Notes: a model not told the origin generated them from the letters alone. Counted from the first letter of the stretch, positions 24,176 to 33,252 are shown. The stretch is DNA of 61,893 nucleotides from Chitinophagales bacterium (GCA_017303455.1 JAFLBM010000024.1:1-61893), one strand, 5' to 3'. Numbers and translations are program-made.

Positions 24176-24919
24176 ATGGATTACGAGATCATCATTTCGC
24201 TGCTTACCCTGATCGCACTGGAAGTGGTATTAGGAATAGATAATATTATTTTTATTTCGATCCTGGCGGGCAAATTGCCACCGGAACAGCAAAAAAAAGC
24301 AAGAAACTGGGGAATCGTGCTGGCCATGTTTATGCGGCTGGCTTTACTGGCTGCAATCTCTGTTATCATGAAGCTGGATAACGAACTGTTCAATGTCTTT
24401 GAGACCAGTATCAGCGGCAAAGACCTGATCCTTATAACCGGGGGTTTATTTCTTATTTATAAAAGCGCCAAAGAGATCTATCATAAAATGGAAGGAGAAC
24501 ATGAAGACCAGGAACGCAAGGTGAAAAAAGTAACGCTGCGGGCCATCATCGGACAGATACTTCTTCTCGACCTTGTATTCTCCGTAGATTCCATTATTAC
24601 AGCGGTAGGACTGGTGGACGAAGTATGGATCATGTATGTAGCCGTTATTGTTACCGTTGCCATAATGCTGGTGGCAGCAGCACCGATCAGCAATTTTGTA
24701 AATAAACACCCGGCTTTTAAAGTTCTGGCGCTGAGTTTTCTTTTACTGATCGGGTTCACTTTACTGGTAGAAGGCTTTGATGTGCATATACCCAAAGGCT
24801 ATATTTATTTCGCTATGGCTTTTGCCTTCCTGGTGGATGTAATTCAGATGAAAGTAGCCGGTAAAAATGCTCATCCTGTTAAACTGAATGAGCATTTTTC
24901 GGAAGATGAGAAAAAATAA
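24176..24919 (+). CDS. TerC family integral membrane protein
   Basis: 247 residues with about seven membrane helices and the family marks EVVLGIDNIIFISIL (residues 16-30) and DLVFSVDSIITAVGLV (128-143), whose Asp residues are conserved in the membrane. TerC/Alx proteins have been linked to metal (manganese) efflux and tellurite resistance. The substrate here is not known. The 3' end of the coding region contains a hairpin (24863-24899) that may terminate both this gene and the convergent dabB. Confidence 0.9.
   Translation: MDYEIIISLLTLIALEVVLGIDNIIFISILAGKLPPEQQKKARNWGIVLAMFMRLALLAAISVIMKLDNELFNVFETSISGKDLILITGGLFLIYKSAKEIYHKMEGEHEDQERKVKKVTLRAIIGQILLLDLVFSVDSIITAVGLVDEVWIMYVAVIVTVAIMLVAAAPISNFVNKHPAFKVLALSFLLLIGFTLLVEGFDVHIPKGYIYFAMAFAFLVDVIQMKVAGKNAHPVKLNEHFSEDEKK
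24863..24899. terminator. Bidirectional terminator-like hairpin inside the end of terC
   Basis: A perfect 12-bp inverted repeat AAAAATGCTCAT / ATGAGCATTTTT with a 13-nt loop. The outer bases give an A-tract and T-tract on either strand, so it can act in both directions. It is embedded in the last 20 codons of terC and lies 33 bp beyond the dabB stop. Confidence 0.6.
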
Positions 24920-24931
24920 TCAGTAGGCTAA

Positions 24932-26788
24932 TCAGGAACTCCTGAATGCTACCGGGTGATCCAGTTTCTTATGCGGTCCGAAGAAAATGCGGAGTAAAAT
25001 CCGGAATGCAGCCAGTTCAATAAATATAAAACAGAAAGCCAGCAGGATGATCAGGATCGTCTGCCCGCTCTGTACATAGGTGAACAACACATCAATACCA
25101 ATAAAAGCTGCAGTGATCGGGAAGCCCAGCATACCCATAGCGGACAATAAAAACAAAAAGCCGGTCGTCTCCTGTTCATGCACATAGCCATGAAACCGGT
25201 TGAGCAAGATGTCATTATCAATGGCTTTTATTCTTTGCAGGCAATACTGGCCTAAAAGGAAAGCCAGCAGCACCCCGCTGATATAATAAACAAGCTCAAC
25301 GAGGTTAATATGATCAGCATTGAATGTTACCGCAGCGATAATATATATATGTCCGGTTATTAAGTATCGCCAGGCCTTTAAAGCAGATTGCCGGAAAGAG
25401 AATGCAAACAGGATCACTGCAAGGGCAATGCTGATCAGTACAACTGGTAAAATATGTTGTAAGGATTGAAAAGTCTTCGGGCTTGCATACCCTGCCGCAA
25501 CAAATACTATACCTGCTACTCCCAATACAAGCATAAGAACACCTGATTGGAAGAATTCCATTTTTTTTCCCAGCCATTTAAAAGGGCTCCATATATACCT
25601 GAACATAATAGTATCTAAATTCCATTCTTTGATACTTAACATGTACAATGCAGCTTTTAGTTGTGATATCTTTTTCTGCTCAGGTTTTATATAATGAAAG
25701 AACTGGTGATGCACCAGGTAGTTCAGGACAGAAGGAGATACCAGCAACTGGTAGGTTCTTAAAAAAGCATTCCCTGCAAAATGGACCAGTACCAGCCAGT
25801 GAAAACCCAATGCCACTTCGATGAACATCAAACCAATTTGTGCGGCAGAAGAATAAGCGATCTGCGTTTTTACTGTCGGCTGCACCCTGGCAATCATTGT
25901 TGCAATAATGGCTGTTGATGCTCCAATGACAATAATAACTGTTTTTGCCCATGCCATATCTTCCCAGAAGGGATGGGTGCGGAGCAATAAGAAAACACCA
26001 ATATGTACACTCAATGAGCCATAAAAGATAGCCGATGAAGAAGTAGGCCCTTCCATTGCCCTGGGCAACCAGGTAGTGAACGGGAACTGGGCTGATTTGA
26101 TAACAGCCGGTAAAATCAGCATGCAAACAATAAAGATGGCCATACCGGCCTGCCCCGATGCAACAGCCAATGTTTTGGCGTCCCCCAGTTCCGGGAAAAT
26201 AATATTCCTGCTGGTAAGATGGTGCATCATCCACATGGCCAGCATCAATGCCACATCGCTGATACGGTAATTCGACACTGCTTTGAAAGCATTCTTTACC
26301 GGTAAATAGCGGCTACGGTAAAAAGCAATCAACAAAAATGAGCAAATGCCTTTTATCTCCCAGCCGATGAACAGTGTCTCAAAATTCCCGGAGAGAATGA
26401 TAAAGTTATATGCCGTTGAAAATAATAAGATGGTATTAAAAAAACGTTTATACCCTGCATCCCGGTGCATATAATACTTACTGAAAGTGGCAACCAAAAA
26501 GAATAACAATGCCCCGACGATGCTGAATACTGCTGTTATCTCGTCATAATACAATTGAATAGCAAAAACAAAATGCTCTGTTTCGTAAAGCGTGGCCAGT
26601 TTATAGCTTACGGGGCTGAGGCCATTGATCATCCACCAGGCGGCATAGGAAACAGCGATCAGTATATTGAACACTTTTGCGAACCGCACAATATTACCGA
26701 TTGGCTTTTCATTTTTATTTTGCCAGAAAAGAGTGGCAAAAAAAGCCAGCATCGGCACAGCGATAAACAAAAAAAGTAGTTGGCTCAT
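24932..26788 (-). CDS. dabB: DabB-type NuoL-like proton channel subunit of inorganic carbon pump
   Basis: 618 residues, a multi-helix protein of the NuoL/MrpA proton-antiporter family (for example LFIGWEIKGICSFLLIAFYR, FPFTTWLPRAMEGPTSSSAI, with Lys and Glu in helices as in proton-pumping subunits). On its own it could be any NuoL-like protein, but it follows the DUF2309 gene by 10 bp. That pairing is the DabA/DabB arrangement, shown in Halothiobacillus, Bacillus anthracis and Vibrio cholerae to accumulate dissolved inorganic carbon using the cation gradient. No other complex I genes are nearby, which supports DabB. Confidence 0.88.
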   Translation of the reverse strand: MSQLLFLFIAVPMLAFFATLFWQNKNEKPIGNIVRFAKVFNILIAVSYAAWWMINGLSPVSYKLATLYETEHFVFAIQLYYDEITAVFSIVGALLFFLVATFSKYYMHRDAGYKRFFNTILLFSTAYNFIILSGNFETLFIGWEIKGICSFLLIAFYRSRYLPVKNAFKAVSNYRISDVALMLAMWMMHHLTSRNIIFPELGDAKTLAVASGQAGMAIFIVCMLILPAVIKSAQFPFTTWLPRAMEGPTSSSAIFYGSLSVHIGVFLLLRTHPFWEDMAWAKTVIIVIGASTAIIATMIARVQPTVKTQIAYSSAAQIGLMFIEVALGFHWLVLVHFAGNAFLRTYQLLVSPSVLNYLVHHQFFHYIKPEQKKISQLKAALYMLSIKEWNLDTIMFRYIWSPFKWLGKKMEFFQSGVLMLVLGVAGIVFVAAGYASPKTFQSLQHILPVVLISIALAVILFAFSFRQSALKAWRYLITGHIYIIAAVTFNADHINLVELVYYISGVLLAFLLGQYCLQRIKAIDNDILLNRFHGYVHEQETTGFLFLLSAMGMLGFPITAAFIGIDVLFTYVQSGQTILIILLAFCFIFIELAAFRILLRIFFGPHKKLDHPVAFRSS

Positions 26789-26798
26789 TTAGTGTTTT

Positions 26799-29408
26799 TT
26801 AATCCAGCAGGTAAACCGGTAAATTCTCTTCCGTAGCATGTACAATATGATTCGTTTCCATTTCCTTTGCCCCTTCAATAAATTCTTCCATATTATGGAT
26901 GGTTTTTATCCCGCTGGCATCCGTAAGTGGTTCATATTTTGTGAATGTTCCATTCCTGAAATAATAAAACTTTTTTTCTTCCGGATGAAGCGCTGCGATA
27001 TGGACCCACTCATTATTATACCACTCAAACACTTCGGGTGAGGATTGAATAGCCTTTAACACAATAGCCGGTTGCTGTTCAACGATCACCAGCAAACGAA
27101 CCGGGTCATGTACTTCAATCATTTGCCAGGGAAGGCCGGGACGCAAATCACCATCGCTGCTGTTGGCTACGCCAAATAAACCCATAACGTTATGCGGAAG
27201 TTTGGTACCGGCCCCCATTTTTACATTATCCACTCTTGAAAAATAATATTCAAGATTGATACCTCCGCAAACCAAACCAATCGGACGCATCACTGCTGAA
27301 AGAATAGTGCCATCCGCATCAGTGGTATGGTCATAACTGTTGAGGAAGGCTCGGCGATCAAGAAACAATCCTTTTGTTACCTGCCTGCGGCCGATAATGG
27401 CTAACGTATTCGTGCCATGTCCCAACTCTGGCCTGGGTTCAAACAAAGAAACAGAGCGGCTATGGATAGCTTTACGAACCTGCTCCAGTTCCTGTTTGGT
27501 ATTAATAGAAGCAAAACGCCGGCTCCGTTCTTTGGCATTCAGGTTCAGTGCTGTTTCAAAATGCCGGATATTGATGATATGCAGTTTTGTATTTTCTTCA
27601 GTCAGCACTTTTTCATCATAATAGGCCATTATATCCGCAGCCGTATCATGCATGGCACCAACAAACTGTGTTGAATGCGGAATATTTATCCCTTTCGTGG
27701 CTAATGCCTCTCTTACTTTTTTATGATTCAGGATAAATGCCTGTACCCTGGCGTTGGTGGCTCCTGGTCGCCCGCTGCAGGCACCGCAATCATGGGCACC
27801 GTGATGCGGGTTGTTGGCACTGCTGCTGCCATGTGCCACGATATAAACCACCGGGGCAAAACTTTTCACCAATCCGATACCTCTTAAAAAACCTTCTGCT
27901 CTCGCCGTCATTTCATCAACGGTATAACCAATCTGCAGCCCGTTCTCAATAGCAGCGGGGTTTTTATTCTCAATGGACAATACTGATAATTTATCCATAT
28001 GCCCGTATGCATTGGAAATAGCCGGGCTCATCTTTGGACGAAACAGCATTTGCATTTTTTTGACAAAGGCCCAGAATCCAAAACCAATGCTCAGGAAAAA
28101 GCCGGATAGAATACCATGTGTGTATTTGGTATAGATCAGCTCTTCTTTTGCTACAGATGTTGCGCCAGATTCTTTGATCAGGAATTTTGGTGTCACCGGT
28201 GCAGGGCAAAGTTTATCATAGAACTTCCCACCCTGTTGCTGAAAATAAAATTCTACACCAAAAAACCCGGGTGCCCCGAATGTTTCGGCTTTTTTATCTA
28301 CCGCTTCAATATGACGACGGATGGAATCTTCTCTTTCATCAATACAAAAGATCGCCTGCAGGGAAAGTCCAGCCCCCCCGCCCCCCGCACGGGGGATCTT
28401 AGCCTCCGATAATTCAGAAACCGCTTTTTGCTCTGAAGACTCTAAAGCCCCTCCTGCGGAGGGGTTGGGGGAGGCTAAGAGTATTCCTTTCAACACGGAA
28501 TCATAATAACTCCATTCAAAAGCATCCTGCCATAGTTCTATGACTTCTGCAAATTCTGTTTGCGGAACATTGGCGAACAAATCAACCGGAGGAACCAAAA
28601 CATGATGAGTCAGGGGTTTCCAATTATTTCCCAGTGTATGTTGTAACGCATCCAGTTCCAGCAGCAATTCAAACTCCACCAGCTCTTTCAAACTGATCTG
28701 TTTCCTGTCGAGGAGGGTATGCGGGTTGTCTTCCACAGCACTCACAAAACCGCTCCAGCCATGATGCGCAAACTGCTGATCAAATAAATATTGTTCAAAA
28801 TATTCTTCCTTCCCAACGATGGTCTTCAGTAAACTGCTAAGGGAATAATCACCGGATAGAAACTGTTTTTGGATTGCTTTGGTCTTGAAAAAGCTGACCA
28901 GCCCGTTTTGTTCCAGTTCCTTAATACTTTCCAGAAAGGATTTATTCACCACCGGGAAAGGTTGTATTGCAATACCCTGGTCTAAAAAACTGCAGAGAAT
29001 ACGAAACAACAGCGGATGAACTTTATTATCAAGGTCAACCCGGTAAACTTCCTTCCAATAATTCCTCAATTGGCCGATACGCGGATAATTGATCGTATCA
29101 TATGATTTGGAGATAAGGTTTTCTTTCCACGTACCGGCGGCGTTCTTACCTTTTTTCCCGGCGATGATCATATCCAGAATATCTTCCCTGATCCTCCCGG
29201 TCTTGTACATCTCCCTGTATTCTGCCAATTGCAGGTGCACCTGGAAACCAAATATTTTTGATGCCTTGAAAATGCCTTCATAGAATTTCATGTGCTGAAA
29301 AGCATGCAGGGAATTATGGTGGATAAAATCCCTTAAGGCCTGCTGTGATGGCAGGTAATGCTTCAATTCATGAATAAGATTGACTTCATTAAAGGAATGA
29401 TTACCCAT
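26799..29408 (-). CDS. dabA: DabA (DUF2309), zinc-containing subunit of inorganic carbon pump
   Basis: 869 residues. The beta-carbonic-anhydrase-like zinc site is complete: C355 and D357 (FCIDERED), H526 (VAHGSSS) and C541 (HDCGACSG); the H-to-C spacing of 15 matches the characterised DabA. DabA with DabB is proposed to hydrate CO2 to bicarbonate vectorially, driven by a cation gradient. The sequence has an extra stretch at about 309-348 just before C355. Its first half (PNPSAGGAL, 28444-28477) is the palindromic repeat seen in ispG and its second half (PRAGGGGAG) is encoded by another GC-rich palindrome. A terminator-like hairpin abuts the start codon. Confidence 0.92.
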   Translation of the reverse strand: MGNHSFNEVNLIHELKHYLPSQQALRDFIHHNSLHAFQHMKFYEGIFKASKIFGFQVHLQLAEYREMYKTGRIREDILDMIIAGKKGKNAAGTWKENLISKSYDTINYPRIGQLRNYWKEVYRVDLDNKVHPLLFRILCSFLDQGIAIQPFPVVNKSFLESIKELEQNGLVSFFKTKAIQKQFLSGDYSLSSLLKTIVGKEEYFEQYLFDQQFAHHGWSGFVSAVEDNPHTLLDRKQISLKELVEFELLLELDALQHTLGNNWKPLTHHVLVPPVDLFANVPQTEFAEVIELWQDAFEWSYYDSVLKGILLASPNPSAGGALESSEQKAVSELSEAKIPRAGGGGAGLSLQAIFCIDEREDSIRRHIEAVDKKAETFGAPGFFGVEFYFQQQGGKFYDKLCPAPVTPKFLIKESGATSVAKEELIYTKYTHGILSGFFLSIGFGFWAFVKKMQMLFRPKMSPAISNAYGHMDKLSVLSIENKNPAAIENGLQIGYTVDEMTARAEGFLRGIGLVKSFAPVVYIVAHGSSSANNPHHGAHDCGACSGRPGATNARVQAFILNHKKVREALATKGINIPHSTQFVGAMHDTAADIMAYYDEKVLTEENTKLHIINIRHFETALNLNAKERSRRFASINTKQELEQVRKAIHSRSVSLFEPRPELGHGTNTLAIIGRRQVTKGLFLDRRAFLNSYDHTTDADGTILSAVMRPIGLVCGGINLEYYFSRVDNVKMGAGTKLPHNVMGLFGVANSSDGDLRPGLPWQMIEVHDPVRLLVIVEQQPAIVLKAIQSSPEVFEWYNNEWVHIAALHPEEKKFYYFRNGTFTKYEPLTDASGIKTIHNMEEFIEGAKEMETNHIVHATEENLPVYLLD
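28368..28400 (-). repeat. Second GC-rich palindromic unit in dabA
   Basis: Runs of C (AGCCCCCCCGCCCCCCGCAC) followed by GGGGGATCTT, with the inverted core CCCCCGCACGGGGG. It encodes KIPRAGGGGAG at about residues 337-347 and starts 44 bp from the 28444 repeat. It shares the adjoining ATCTTAGCCTCC with the flank of that repeat. Confidence 0.6.
28444..28477 (-). repeat. Palindromic GC-rich repeat, copy inside dabA
   Basis: AAAGCCCCTCCTGCGGAGGG GTTGGGGGAGGCTA, the same as the ispG copy (4031-4065) except for one extra G. In the dabA frame it again encodes ASPNPSAGGAL. Confidence 0.85.
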
Positions 29409-29442
29409 ATAAAAAAATCGGGTTGGAAATAAGTTCCAACCC
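29409..29442 (-). terminator. Terminator/attenuator hairpin between carbonic anhydrase gene and dabA
   Basis: On the minus strand GGGTTGGAA, loop CTTAT, TTCCAACCC, then GATTTTTTTATATG: a 9-bp perfect stem followed by a T-run, the form of an intrinsic terminator. It begins 11 bp after the carbonic anhydrase stop and its T-run ends at the dabA ATG. Transcripts from upstream must pass through it to express dabAB. Confidence 0.75.
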
Positions 29443-29452
29443 TGTTTTAAAA

Positions 29453-30142
29453 TTAATGTTTGAGTTCCGCCACACTAAACTTCGGGTTTTTTTCATCTTT
29501 TATATAAGATACGTCTTTATAAAAATCCACCTTGCCGGTTTCGATGTTATACATGGCACCTACTATTCCTATTTCCCCTTTATCCAACATCTCCTCCAGG
29601 ATAAAACTGCGTTCGATAATACTTTTCACACTACGCTTAACATTCAGTGTCGCCACATTCTCAACAAACTTTCCGTTTTTTGAATTTCGCTTATCCGCAG
29701 CTGTTGTTTCGGATTCTGAATAAACAGCCGGCTGCAATTTGGATAATAACTCAGTCAGGTTGCCCATTTCTACATGATCGCAGGCCCCTTTTACAGCCCC
29801 GCATTTGGTATGCCCCAAAACCACTATTAACTTTGACCCGGCCACTTTGCAGGCAAACTCCATACTTCCTAAAATGTCGGTATTTACAATGTTGCCGGCA
29901 ATCCTGATGGAAAAAATATCCCCTAATCCCTGGTCAAAAACCAATTCTGCACTAGTGCGGCTGTCAATACAGCTGAGTATAGTGGCAAACGGCCATTGGC
30001 CTTCTCTTGTATCATTTACCTGTGCCAGCAAATCTCTCTGTGCTTTTAAGTTTTTGATAAACCTGCCGTTCCCTTCCTGTAATATTTCAAGTGCCATTCT
30101 CGGTGTTAAACTGGCTTGTGTTTCTTTTGAATGTGCTCTCAT
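29453..30142 (-). CDS. Beta carbonic anhydrase in the inorganic carbon operon
   Basis: 229 residues. The zinc ligands C58 and D60-S-R62 (SCIDSR) and H111-xx-C114 (GHTKCGAV) are in place with the FSIRIAGN motif between. It belongs to the beta-CA branch often linked to SulP transporters. No signal peptide, so it acts in the cytoplasm, interconverting CO2 and bicarbonate. It lies between SulP (41 bp) and DabA (44 bp) on the same strand. Confidence 0.93.
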   Translation of the reverse strand: MRAHSKETQASLTPRMALEILQEGNGRFIKNLKAQRDLLAQVNDTREGQWPFATILSCIDSRTSAELVFDQGLGDIFSIRIAGNIVNTDILGSMEFACKVAGSKLIVVLGHTKCGAVKGACDHVEMGNLTELLSKLQPAVYSESETTAADKRNSKNGKFVENVATLNVKRSVKSIIERSFILEEMLDKGEIGIVGAMYNIETGKVDFYKDVSYIKDEKNPKFSVAELKH

Positions 30143-30183
30143 AATTTATTATCCTGATTTTTGTTTGATAAACTAATATTTGT

Positions 30184-31812
30184 TTAATGCGAAAACTGCA
30201 CACTTTGTGTGTTTTCAATCTTATAGGCTTCTTTAAAGCCTAATAATTGCAATTTGATATTCTTTAATGGTACTTTAATATCCCTGAATTCTTTAATAAG
30301 GCCTAATACATCATAATCAATATACCGGGTATTGGAAGCATCAATTACTACTGAAGAGTTTTCCGGCATATGGTCCAGCGTCTGGCGGATAGCTGCTTTA
30401 TTTAAAAATGATACTTCTTCTGATAAGCGTATAGTAATCGTATCGCCGGTATGATGTTTTTCCGAATGGAAAAAATAAGAATTTTTAAGGTTGCCATGCA
30501 GGATTGAGAAGATGGCTGCAATAATGCCTGCCAGGACTCCTATAATAAGTCCTTTACCATTTAATGCAGGTACTATTGCAAACAAGTCAACGGCAATAAT
30601 CACCAGCACCGTAACAATAAATGGTATGAACTGGTATTTCCCGGCTTCCCAAAATCCTTTAAATACAGATGGCTTGGCCAGTTTCCACCCTGTTAGAATC
30701 AGGATGGCTGCTAATGCACCTTTCGGAATCATATTCAATATCCCCGGGATTAATATTACTGTTACCAGTAAAAGGCTTGCATGAAAAATGGCAGAAAACT
30801 TTGACTTAGCACCTGCATTTACATTGGCGCTGCTTCTTACAATTACACTCGTTATGGGCAACCCTCCAATTAAACCAGAAACAGTATTGCCCGCACCCTG
30901 GGCTATTAATTCCCTGTTGGTACTGGTTACCCTTCTTTCAGGATCAAGGTTATCAATAGCTTCTATACTTAACAACGTTTCCAGTGAAGCAATAATGGCA
31001 ATAATAAAACCATACATAATAACGGTGCCATTTGTAAACCCTTTAAAGTCCGGAAGAGTAAAAAAACCAAAAAACTCCCGGGGGGTTTGTGCTATAGGTA
31101 ATTTTATAAGGTGAGATTCTTCGACGATTTGCAAATTACTGCTTGCTCCAATCCAGATTTGATTCAGCACAATACCCAGTATTACAGCTATCAAGGCGCT
31201 GGGTACATAAGGTAGTTTTTTCTTTAAAGGAGATTTATCCCATAAAACCATTATTAATATAGAAAGCAAAGAAATAATAACTACTCCCACTTCAATTTTT
31301 TGTAAGGGGATAAGCATCTCATGCCAGTCGCCGCCAGAAAAGGGTACTATATCCGTCAGATGGCCTTTTTCATCCTTATCTCTCCCGAATATATGTGGAA
31401 TTTGTTTGGCAATAATCAGTATACCAATGCTGGTGAGTAACCCTTTTATTACACTGGAAGGAATATAATTAGCGATGCCGCCCATCTTTAATACCCCTAA
31501 TACTATTTGTATTAACCCGGCCAGCACAACTGCGCATAAAAAGAGGCCGTAGTTCTCTAATCCCCCCAGGGCAATTATCGCACCAGATACCAATGTAGCC
31601 AACCCGGCTGCCGGGCCACTTACACTCAATGGAGAATTGCTTAGCGAACCAACTACAAGGCCGCCGATAATACCGGCAATAAGGCCGCTAAAGGGTGTGG
31701 CTCCGCTGGCCACAGCGATGGCTATACATAATGGCAGGGCGACCAGAAAAACCACGAGGCCGGCCGGCAAATCATATTTCAGATTTGCAAATAAATTATT
31801 CTTTGATTTCAT
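30184..31812 (-). CDS. SulP family anion transporter with STAS domain (probable bicarbonate transporter)
   Basis: 542 residues. The membrane part (about 12-425) shows SulP signatures (DLPAGLVVFLVALPLCIAIA, GLIAGIIGGLV, SGPAAGLATLV), and a C-terminal STAS domain (about 435-535) has SSVVIDASNTRYIDYDVLGL. Family members carry sulfate, bicarbonate (BicA) or other anions. The neighbouring carbonic anhydrase and dabAB genes make bicarbonate the likely substrate (inference). Its gene heads the tight SulP-CA-dabA-dabB row. Confidence 0.9.
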   Translation of the reverse strand: MKSKNNLFANLKYDLPAGLVVFLVALPLCIAIAVASGATPFSGLIAGIIGGLVVGSLSNSPLSVSGPAAGLATLVSGAIIALGGLENYGLFLCAVVLAGLIQIVLGVLKMGGIANYIPSSVIKGLLTSIGILIIAKQIPHIFGRDKDEKGHLTDIVPFSGGDWHEMLIPLQKIEVGVVIISLLSILIMVLWDKSPLKKKLPYVPSALIAVILGIVLNQIWIGASSNLQIVEESHLIKLPIAQTPREFFGFFTLPDFKGFTNGTVIMYGFIIAIIASLETLLSIEAIDNLDPERRVTSTNRELIAQGAGNTVSGLIGGLPITSVIVRSSANVNAGAKSKFSAIFHASLLLVTVILIPGILNMIPKGALAAILILTGWKLAKPSVFKGFWEAGKYQFIPFIVTVLVIIAVDLFAIVPALNGKGLIIGVLAGIIAAIFSILHGNLKNSYFFHSEKHHTGDTITIRLSEEVSFLNKAAIRQTLDHMPENSSVVIDASNTRYIDYDVLGLIKEFRDIKVPLKNIKLQLLGFKEAYKIENTQSVQFSH

Positions 31813-31909
31813 AATAATAAAATCTTGATCCTGTTTCAGGAATGAAGTACCTGGGAATTTGTAATTAATGATTCAATTGGTGAAGACTGCAAAAAATAGT
31901 AAGAAAGGA

Positions 31910-32299
31910 TTATGCAACATTGGGCGGGGGGACCAATAATTCACCATGGTATGCTACGTATGTTCGTGCATTTATACATTTATGATATTGAAGACCTGGT
32001 GAAAAAAAATGATCTGCCACATGTTGATCATGCAGGTATTCTTCTGAAAATGAATTGGTACTGTTGGGGGCTTTTTCTTCTGTGTTATTGCCAAATGGAT
32101 TGGCTGTTTCTTCTTCATTGCCAGTCATGTGCGACCGGGTTTGTTCAGTTCTATTCTGTTTGGCCAGCTCTTGCTGGCAGGCATAGACAAAGGGAGCACT
32201 AATAGTCAGCCACAGCAGTGCCAGAATCATAAATACAGCTGAAGCCAGTTGAAAACCACTATATGTTTTTTTGTCCCACATCATCCAAAAGTGGTGCAA
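31910..32299 (-). CDS. Small membrane protein with C-terminal PPPN motif, upstream of SulP
   Basis: 129 residues with one membrane helix (about 18-40, GFQLASAVFMILALLWLTIS), a polar middle rich in N, T, E (NPFGNNTEEKAPNSTNSFSE) with clustered His (EYLHDQHVADHF), and the ending HGELLVPPPNVA. The likely start is the internal Met at 32281 (MWDKKTYSG) or the first Met at 32299. A TTTG-N20-TATCTTG promoter-like signal lies upstream. It precedes SulP by 97 bp on the same strand. The PPPN end matches the 95-aa protein at 18979. Function unknown. Confidence 0.6.
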   Translation of the reverse strand: MHHFWMMWDKKTYSGFQLASAVFMILALLWLTISAPFVYACQQELAKQNRTEQTRSHMTGNEEETANPFGNNTEEKAPNSTNSFSEEYLHDQHVADHFFSPGLQYHKCINARTYVAYHGELLVPPPNVA

Positions 32300-32489
32300 G
32301 ATAATATATTATAAGCTGCCTTCCAAACCACTCACCCGCCTGTCCAGACCCCTTTTCACTATAATACCCGTTGGCAACACAAGTTGTTGCAGGTAAAAAT
32401 AACAGCGATTTGCGGAACTTGTTGAATTTTATTGTCATTTATTGATTAAAATTTTTAACGGTTTGATTCAGGGGAAAGCCGAACAACTG

Positions 32490-32523
32490 TTTGCTTATTT
32501 CGGACTATTAAAAACTACTTTTG
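32490..32523 (+). promoter_or_regulatory. Probable promoter of the divergent carbonic anhydrase gene
   Basis: TTTG (32490-32493) and TACTTTTG (32516-32523) with a 22-nt spacer, slightly long for the consensus. The -7 box is an exact match, 19 nt before the ATG at 32543. Confidence 0.4.
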
Positions 32524-32542
32524 AAGAACAGTAGAAAAATAT

Positions 32543-33178
32543 ATGAAACCTTACGAAGTTTTACTCAATGATAATAAGCACTGGGCTGCAAAGAAACTGG
32601 CAGATGATCCCGGTTTTTTTGAACGACTTCTCCATATTCAATCACCGGAATTTTTATGGATTGGTTGCAGCGACAGCCGGGTGCCACCGGACCAGATCAC
32701 TCAAACTGAACCAGGAGAGATTTTCATTCACCGGAATGTGGCTAACCTGGTGGTGAATACGGATGTGAACCTGATGAGTGTAGTGGATTATGCCGTTAAC
32801 CACCTGAAGATAAAACATGTGGTGGTATGTGGTCACTATGGATGCGGTGGCATTAAAGCTGCCATGTCAAATGAAGATTTTAACCAGGTGCTGAATATGT
32901 GGCTGCGCAACATCAAAGACATTTACCGCATTCACCGGAAAGAATTAGAAAGTATTCCTGACGAGGAGCTACGGGTGAACCGGATGGTGGAACTGAATGT
33001 AAGAGAACAGGTATTCAACCTGGCAAAAACAGCATTGATACAAAGGGCATGGACCAATGAGCAACGGCCCGACCTTCATGGATGGGTATATGATTTGCAT
33101 GACGGCCTGATAAAGCCGATTGTGGAAATGAAGGCCGGTACAGATATAGACCCTTTGTATGAATTTGATGATCTGTAA
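32543..33178 (+). CDS. can: Beta carbonic anhydrase (Can type)
   Basis: 211 residues with zinc ligands C42 and D44 (CSDSRVPPDQI), H98 and C101 (GHYGCGGIKAA) and the HRNVANLV segment, as in E. coli Can. Cytoplasmic. It differs clearly from the carbonic anhydrase at 29453 and is transcribed away from the SulP-DabAB row, so the locus has two distinct enzymes. Confidence 0.94.
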   Translation: MKPYEVLLNDNKHWAAKKLADDPGFFERLLHIQSPEFLWIGCSDSRVPPDQITQTEPGEIFIHRNVANLVVNTDVNLMSVVDYAVNHLKIKHVVVCGHYGCGGIKAAMSNEDFNQVLNMWLRNIKDIYRIHRKELESIPDEELRVNRMVELNVREQVFNLAKTALIQRAWTNEQRPDLHGWVYDLHDGLIKPIVEMKAGTDIDPLYEFDDL

Positions 33179-33252
33179 ACGATCTTCTCAACAGCTATGA
33201 CTGTAATCACCTAAATTCGCAATACAGGTATTCATTCAACCACAAGAGATCT

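Noticed and set aside
25680..26234. A 184-aa minus-strand open frame inside dabB in another frame
   Set aside because: Same-strand alternative frame of a well-supported NuoL-like gene; no family features.
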